DNA from: CAVVXN01 sp963772585
GTDB taxonomy: Bacteria > Planctomycetota > PLA2 > JAEUHO01
DNA: 64,000 nt
Assembly (NCBI GenBank): GCA_963772585.1
Contig: CAVYXV010000009.1
Coordinates: 496,001-560,000 of the forward strand
Direction: 5' to 3'
This document shows, piece after piece, positions 59,157 through 64,000 of the stretch; within the stretch, counting starts at the first letter, position 1, and each line of letters opens with the position of its first letter. Made by a program: the position numbers and the translations under genes. Below the pieces are notes generated by a model, which saw nothing but the letters and a program-made list of their open reading frames with translations, searched no databases and had not been told where the DNA came from.

Positions 59157-60184
59157 ACCGCCTGCGCGTCCTCGTCCTCCTCCACGAGGATCTCATCCCG
59201 CCGGCGACCATCGCGGGGATGACGGACGACGAGCTGGCCCGCGTTCCGTGGAAAACGGAGTTCGACGTCGTCGCCACGCTCCGGGAGATGGGCCACGAGG
59301 TGTACCCGCTGGGTGTGGTCGGCGAGCTCGCCAAGATCCGGCAGGCCCTGGCCGAGCACCGGCCGCACGTCGCCTTCAACATGCTCGAGGAGTTCGACGG
59401 GGTGGCCCTCTACGACCAGCACGTCGTCAGCTACCTCGAGCTCATGAAACAGCCCTACACCGGGTGCAATCCGCGGGGACTGCTCCTGGCGCGGGACAAG
59501 GCGCTGAGCAAGAAGCTGCTCGCCTACCACCGCATCCGCGTCCCGCGCTTCGCCGTGTTCGCGCGAGGTCGGACGGTCCGGCGGCCCCGGGCCCTCCACT
59601 TTCCCCTGTTCGTGAAGTCGGTCACGGAAGAGGCGTCGATGGGCATTTCCAAGGCGTCGCTGGTGCGCGACGACGCGCATCTGGTCGAGCGGGTCGGATT
59701 CGTGCACGAGTCGGTCGGTACCGACGCCATCGCCGAGGAGTACATCGAGGGGCGCGAACTCTACGTGGGGATGCTGGGGAACCGGCGTCTGACCACGTTC
59801 CCCATCTGGGAGATGCACTTCCGGAAGATGCCCCCCGACGTGCCGCGCTTCGCGACGGGACGCGTCAAGTGGGACGTGGACTACCAGAAGAAGTGGGGCA
59901 TCGATACGTCGGCCGCCGAAGGGCTTTCGCCGCCGCTGGAGCGGCGCATCGTGCGGACCTGCCGTCGCGCGTACCGCGTCCTCGACCTGAGCGGGTACGG
60001 CCGGATGGACCTCAGGCTCCGTGCCGACGGCGAGGTGTTCCTCCTGGAGGCGAATCCCAATCCCCAGATCGGCTACGGCGAGGATTTCGCGGAGTCGGCC
60101 GAGGTGGGGGGGATCGCCTACGACCGCCTCCTCCAGCGGATCATGAACCTCGGCCTTCGCTACCGCGCCCCCTGGAAGGGTTGA
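59153..60184 (+). CDS. ATP-grasp ligase, D-Ala-D-Ala ligase-like
   Basis: This encodes 343 residues from a GTG at 59153. The N-terminal domain has NRLRVLVLLHEDLIPP and AFNMLEEFDGVALYDQHVVSYLELMKQPYTGC, which corresponds to the D-Ala ligase N-fold. The central ATP-grasp region has RDKALSKKLLAYHRIRVPRF, PLFVKSVTEEASMGISKASLV and IAEEYIEGRELYVGMLG. The Mg site is DLSGYGRMDLRL, then FLLEANPNPQIG. It forms an amide or peptide bond using ATP. A true ddl is unlikely because it is coupled to a metallopeptidase and has an extended substrate loop. The last codons and the stop lie inside a 76-bp direct repeat. Confidence 0.85.
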   Translation: MNRLRVLVLLHEDLIPPATIAGMTDDELARVPWKTEFDVVATLREMGHEVYPLGVVGELAKIRQALAEHRPHVAFNMLEEFDGVALYDQHVVSYLELMKQPYTGCNPRGLLLARDKALSKKLLAYHRIRVPRFAVFARGRTVRRPRALHFPLFVKSVTEEASMGISKASLVRDDAHLVERVGFVHESVGTDAIAEEYIEGRELYVGMLGNRRLTTFPIWEMHFRKMPPDVPRFATGRVKWDVDYQKKWGIDTSAAEGLSPPLERRIVRTCRRAYRVLDLSGYGRMDLRLRADGEVFLLEANPNPQIGYGEDFAESAEVGGIAYDRLLQRIMNLGLRYRAPWKG

Positions 60185-60233
60185 GCCGCGGGCGGCCCCG
60201 CCTTGCGAGGAGGCGGACGGGGAGGCGCGGAGG
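60158..60233 (+). repeat. 76-bp direct repeat, left copy
   Basis: This aligns without gaps to 63532-63607 with about 71 of 76 identical. It holds the last residues of the ATP-grasp gene (RYRAPWKG and stop) and a stem CCGCCT/AGGCGG (60198-60216). The two copies bracket about 3.3 kb. Confidence 0.85.
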
Positions 60234-60455
60234 ACAGCTCCCTCCGACCATGTCGCCATCACGCATCTCGTTGCGGAGTAGGTTCCATCCACAGCGTCCA
60301 TGGTGCAGCTCCCGGCGCGTCCCCGTGCGACGGGGCGAGGGACACTACGAGAGCGAACAGGACGGGGGCGGTGGGCATCCACCGCCCCCGCGAGAGGAGT
60401 TGGGGCCGGGCCAGGCGACTTCCTCCTGGCGGATTCCCAGCTTGCTTCGCCGCGT
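60234..60455. other. Intergenic region with terminator, no gene
   Basis: A perfect 11-base stem GGGGGCGGTGG / CCACCGCCCCC with loop GCAT lies at 60364-60389. It is positioned to end minus-strand transcripts of the TolB-like gene (stop at 60456). Nothing else was recognised. Confidence 0.5.
60364..60389 (-). terminator. Terminator of the TolB-like gene
   Basis: The perfect 11-base stem with loop GCAT is followed on the minus strand by GTCCTGTTCGCTCTC. It lies about 67 bases after the gene's stop. Confidence 0.6.
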
Positions 60456-61537
60456 TCAGCGCTTCCAGTACGGCAGGCAGTTGTTGTCCGGCCAGGTCAT
60501 CTTCCTGCGGTTGTAGCTGCCGGCGCGGCCCACGAGCTCGCTGCGATTGGCGCCGTCGGCGTCGATGGTCCATGGCGAGCCGGTCGGGAAGGCGTCGTTG
60601 GAGCCGTTGTAGAGGATCATCGAGTCGTCGGGCGCCCCCGTCGGCTGGCGGACGTTCTGCGCGGAGAGACCCGCGGTGATCTCCACCGGGTCGGCGGGGT
60701 CGCTCCAGTCGATCAGCCACGGCGCGTCCCACGCGCCGTCGCTGCCCTGGGCGACCACCGCGATCACGTCGCCCGTCCGCGCCCAGCCCGGCTGGCTCAC
60801 GCTGGCGTCGTCGGCCAGCGCGCTGCCCGCCACGTCGACGCCGTCGGTGAGGCAGGTCTCCGCGAGCGTGGTCAGTTCGCCGTCCGTGTCGGTGCCGAGC
60901 TCGATCACGAAGACGTCCTGACCCTCGAGGCTGGACTCGTCGATCTGCCGGGCGAAGGCGATCTTGTCGCCGTCCTTCGACCAGCAGGGATGCCGCTCGC
61001 GCAGTGTCGGCGTGGACGTCAGGGGCACGAGCCCGGTGCCGTCCTCGTTGACGAGGAACAGATCGATGTCCTCCTCGACGCCGTTCCCGTCGTGGTCCGT
61101 CCAGTCCTCGAAGACGATCTTCGTGTAGCCGTCGGGGCTCGCCACGGGGGAGACGTCCAGCTTGAAGACCGCACGGTTCGCGGCGACGACCTTCGTCAGG
61201 TCCGTGCCGCCCGGCTTGATGCGGTAGATGCCCGGTCCGTCCACGTCGCTGCCGAAGAGGATGGAGGCGCCGTCGCTGCTCCAGCAGGGCCGACCGTGCA
61301 CGAAGCCGGCGTAGATCTCCGTCTTCTCGCTGCCGTCGGCGTTCATCACGTGAAGCGTGCCCTCGTTGGGGGAGTCGTAGGTCGTGCTCACCTTCAGGAC
61401 GATGTCCGGATCAGCCGGGGGCGTCGGAGGCGGGTCGCCGCCGCCGGGCCTGTCGCCGCCTCCTCCCCTGCCGACCAGGGCGTGCCCCCGCCGAAGAGCA
61501 GAGCCGCCGACAACGCCACGATCCATGCATGCTTCAT
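60456..61537 (-). CDS. Secreted TolB/PD40-type beta-propeller protein, frameshifted after the signal peptide
   Basis: The ATG at 61537 with GGAGAT upstream opens a clear signal peptide (MKHAWIVALSAALLFGGG). That frame leaves the mature protein at a run of four G on the minus strand (61468-61465). One more G would join it to GGGGDRPGGGDPPPTPPADPD and the propeller. PD40 blades follow: HVMNADGSEKTEIYAG, PCWSSDGASILFGSD, IYRIKPGG, FLVNEDGTGLVPL and HPCWSKDGDKIAFAR. The reconstructed protein is about 360 residues and soluble in the periplasm or outside. No tol-pal genes are near, so it is not TolB itself. Confidence 0.75.
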
Positions 61538-61705
61538 TGCGAAATCTCCACCGGGGGCACCTCGAACGACGGATTGACGCCGGCATCGCCCTCGTACTCC
61601 CCATTTCCGTCCGCCGGCCTCCGGGGACGCACGTGCCCCGCGCAATCCTGCGCCTTGCCGCGAGTGTCCCCACGGACGCAGAATGGGAAAGGAGACCCAG
61701 CGAGG

Positions 61706-63173
61706 ATGACCGACCGCGCCCCCCCCAAGAGCCACGCCGCCCTGCTCGCCCGCGCACGGGCGGGCGACGAGCGGGCCTTCGAGCACCTCTTCGACCGGCA
61801 CACGGGCGCGCTGACGGGGAAGATTCGCGAGGGCAGGTACCGGCGCGCGCTCGAGGACCTGAGCCGCCTGCTCGATCTGGGCGACGAGACGATCGGCGCC
61901 CGCGTGGAGATCGCCTCGGCCTGGAGGCACCTGGGCGACGTGCAGGTTGCCCAGGAGCGCTTCGACGCGATCCTCGCGGGTGCGGTGTCGCGTGACGACC
62001 CGGCTCTGTGGCGCGCGCTCGCCCAGGCCTGCCACCACACGCACGAGGACGCCTGGGGCCTGCGGGCGACGGAGGCCGCGCTGCGAGCGCGCCCGGCGGA
62101 CGCCCGCCTGAAGAGCGCGCGCATGTGGGCCCTCTTCCGCGCGGGGGAGGTGCAGCGCGGCGTGGCGCTCGCGCGCACCATCCTGGACGGGGACCCGGAG
62201 AACCACGGTGCGTGGGAGGGCCTGGGAGAGGGACTGACCATGCAGGGCGCGTGGGCGGAGGCCGACGCCGCCCTGGCGCGCGCGTGTCACAGCGACCGAG
62301 CGTGCGCGGAGGCCCAGCGCGCCCGCGGACACCTCGCCCTGTGCACCAACAAGCTCAAGGAGGCGCTCGCCGCCTGCGAGGCGGCGATCCGCATCCTGCC
62401 CAACTTCGTGGACGCCTGGATCCAGAAGGGCATCGTGTACCAGCGGCTGGGCATGCCCGACGAGGCGTTGGCCGCCTACGCGCACGCCATCGGGATCGAC
62501 CCCTCCAACGCCTCGGCCTACATCAACCGCGGCGGCCTGCTCGCCGGCGTGCGCGGCGATCTCGACGACGCCCTCGCCGACCTGAACAAGGCCTGCTCGC
62601 TCGCGCCCGACGAGGTGACGGCGCGCATCAACCGCGCGCTCGTCCTCCAGCGGATGGACCGCCCGGAGGAGGCGGAGGCGGCCTTCGCGCGGGCCTGCGA
62701 GCTCGAGCCCTGGCGCGCGCCGATCCAGGTCAGCCGGTGGAACCTGATGCGCCGCCTGGGCCACGGCGAGGCCCTCGGCGCCCTGCTCGAGGCGCTGGCC
62801 GAAGGCCATGCGGACGACCCGCGCTTCCTGCACGTGCGCGGCCACGCCTACGAGGAAATGGGCCGCCTCTCAGAGTCCGCGCGCTGCTTCGCGGCCGCGC
62901 GCGCCGAGGGACGCCGTGGCCGCCGCGTGTCCCTGGACCACGCCTACACCCTGATCGAGGCGGGTCGGCCCACGGACGCGTTGACCGTGATCGAGCCCGC
63001 CTCGCAGCGCTTCTCCGCTCTTCCTGGCCCGCATGCGGGTCCAGGCCGAACGCGCCCTGGGGCGCATGGACGCCGCGCGCGACGCCGCGCCCGATCGCGA
63101 CTTCGACGCCCTGCGCGAGGATGCGCGCTACGCGCGCGTCGACGCCCAACTGCGGCGACGCGGGCCACCCTAG
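61706..63173 (+). CDS. TPR-repeat protein with ECF-sigma-like N-terminus, frameshifted near the 3' end
   Basis: This opens at an ATG at 61706. Residues 9-37 (LLARARAGDERAFEHLFDRHTGAL) resemble the start of sigma region 2 in ECF factors, but the rest of a sigma factor is missing. About ten TPR-like units follow (for example WIQKGIVYQRLGMPDEALAAYAHAIGIDPSN and AYINRGGLLAGVRGDLDDALADLNKACSLAPD). Near 63015-63025 the frame shifts: removing one C gives FLARMRVQAERALGRMDAARDAAPD and a TAG at 63171, while as written it runs to 63202. That TAG is the first triplet of repeat copy B. The protein is probably a cytoplasmic scaffold. Confidence 0.78.
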
Positions 63174-63398
63174 TGTGCCGGGCCGGACGTTCCTATCCAT
63201 GAGGCCGTGCGGCACGCTGGCCTGGAGGCGATCGGCCGCCTTCGTCCGCCTTGCGTACGGTCGTACGCGGTGTCGTCCTCATGGGGCCTCCGCTCCGCAT
63301 CCAGCGCGCCGATCGGAGGCGAACGCCGCTGAGGGACACCCTCGGGGGTCCCAACGGGCGTCTTCCCTTGCACACGAAGTTGCGACTCAGGACCCTAG
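63171..63398 (+). repeat. 228-bp dispersed repeat, copy B
   Basis: This is the gapless match to 13117-13344. It starts at the TAG of the (frame-corrected) TPR gene, just as copy A starts at the TAG of the CPBP gene. The 16-base near-palindrome is at 63253-63268 and the CCATGAGG/CCTCATGG arms at 63197-63204 and 63277-63284. Confidence 0.85.
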
Positions 63399-63531
63399 CC
63401 CGCACGACCCACGATCGGACGTGGGAGTCGCGCGGCCCTCGTGTCCGGGGCCGGGAGGGCTCCAAGGAGGCGAGCGCGGCGGGGGAGAGGGACCCCGCCC
63501 GGCGAATCGGTCGATCGCGAACCCGGGCCGG
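63399..63531. repeat. Intergenic stretch of degenerate repeat modules
   Basis: Bases 63399-63441 match 19680-19720, 63421-63455 match about 36938-36972, and 63456-63504 match 37155-37203. No gene is supported. Confidence 0.55.
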
Positions 63532-63607
63532 CGCTACCGCGCCCCCTGGAAGGGTCGAGCCGCGGGCGGCCCCGCCTCACGAGGAGGCGGACGTGTAGGC
63601 GCGGAGG
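63532..63607 (+). repeat. 76-bp direct repeat, right copy
   Basis: This is the gapless match to 60158-60233. It contains a relic of the ATP-grasp gene end (RYRAPWKG in one frame) with no gene in front, and the true 3' end of the minus-strand permease, including its stop. A CCGCCTC/GAGGCGG stem (63572-63590) surrounds that stop. Confidence 0.85.
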
Positions 63608-64000
63608 CCGAGGCGCCAGAAGCCCCGCATCAGGAGGAAGCTCGCGGCGGTCACGCCGAGCATCTGTCCGACGAGCGCCCACGAGAAGCCCTCGAACAGG
63701 GCGCGCGTGGGCCACGAGACGATCAACGCGAACGGGAGGATCGAGGTGAGCATGCGCCCGACGAAGCCGGAGAAGATCCCGTAGGGACGGCTCGCGACGC
63801 GTTCGAAGGAGTAGAAGAGCTCGCGTAGGCCGTTGGACGTGTGGAGCCAGAAGACGGGGATGAGGAAGAACATCTGCAGGGTGTACTTGAGGACGACGCC
63901 GACGAGGAGGAGGGCGACGTAGAGAAGGAGGCGGGCGACCCCCGTGGGCTCCGGGTAGCGGAGGAGGACGGCGGCGAAGATGGCGATCGCCATGAGGAGG
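63577..64000 (-). CDS. ABC-2-type permease, C-terminal part (5' end outside window)
   Basis: The minus-strand frame is open to the window edge (141 codons seen). An internal ATG at 63993 exists, but hydrophobic residues continue upstream, so it is treated as partial. There are about four membrane helices, with FSGFVGRMLTSILPFALIVSWPTRALFEG in the middle and the ending GFWRLGLRAYTSAS, typical of the ABC-2 permease group once called DUF990. Such permeases usually work with a partner permease and an ATPase, probably to the right of the window. Confidence 0.8.
   Translation of the reverse strand, partial: LLMAIAIFAAVLLRYPEPTGVARLLLYVALLLVGVVLKYTLQMFFLIPVFWLHTSNGLRELFYSFERVASRPYGIFSGFVGRMLTSILPFALIVSWPTRALFEGFSWALVGQMLGVTAASFLLMRGFWRLGLRAYTSASS

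Noticed and set aside
60456..61537. TolB of the Tol-Pal system
   Set aside because: Only the generic PD40 blades match; the TolB N-terminal domain and neighbouring tolQRA/pal genes are absent.

Overview
The window is about 70% GC and densely coded. Signals point to a diderm (Gram-negative type) bacterium: several lipoproteins, a TolC-type outer membrane factor and a LolA-like periplasmic protein. Late menaquinone genes of the futalosine route (mqnB plus ubiA/ubiX/ubiD-like genes and ubiE/menG), a secreted terpenoid-cyclase-fold protein, Asp-box/WD40 propeller proteins and large Cys-rich lipoproteins with Tyr-rich repeats are together most reminiscent of Planctomycetota. That placement is an inference from gene content; no rRNA or ribosomal protein gene lies in the window.

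Layout. 1-9.1 kb: partial aminotransferase, SH3-like secreted protein, TAXI solute receptor, methyltransferase, a secreted Ca-loop protein, tgt and a hybrid histidine-kinase-like protein. 9.2-19.6 kb: core genes (SpoIID-like/ruvB pair, ubiE, CPBP protease, ubiA-ubiX divergent from ubiD, holA, mutL). 19.9-28 kb: LolA-like protein, two coupled M16-family proteins, a WYL regulator and a 1075-residue double-propeller protein. 28-33.7 kb: a five-gene minus-strand efflux operon (small protein, TolC-like, HlyD/MacA-like, MacB ATPase, MacB permease). 34-41.7 kb: two Cys-rich repeat lipoproteins flanking a cyclase-fold protein, transketolase and a thioredoxin-fold protein. 41.7-52.8 kb: lipoprotein hydrolase, SpoU methylase, mqnB, double parvulin, guanine deaminase, M20 amidohydrolase, Ycf46-like AAA protein, 2-hydroxyacid dehydrogenase, frameshifted sirtuin and aconitase. 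53-64 kb: ceramidase-like membrane protein, large esterase, inositol-phosphatase-family protein, dienelactone hydrolase, a coupled metallopeptidase/ATP-grasp pair, TolB-like and TPR proteins, and a partial ABC-2 permease.

Operons are short and tightly coupled, with many 1-4 base ATGA/GTGA/TGATG overlaps. Many genes have a TAnnnT hexamer 6-9 bases before the start codon and no Shine-Dalgarno sequence, which suggests leaderless mRNAs.

The most unusual features are: a 228-bp repeat present twice, 50 kb apart, each copy beginning exactly at the TAG stop of the upstream gene; a 76-bp direct repeat bracketing a 3.3-kb segment that carries the TolB-like and TPR genes; a family of degenerate intergenic repeat modules; the paired Cys-rich repeat lipoproteins next to a thioredoxin-fold protein; and a hybrid kinase that has lost its phospho-accepting histidine. 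Three genes carry single-base frameshifts that could be assembly errors. No transposase, CRISPR array, tRNA or rRNA was found.
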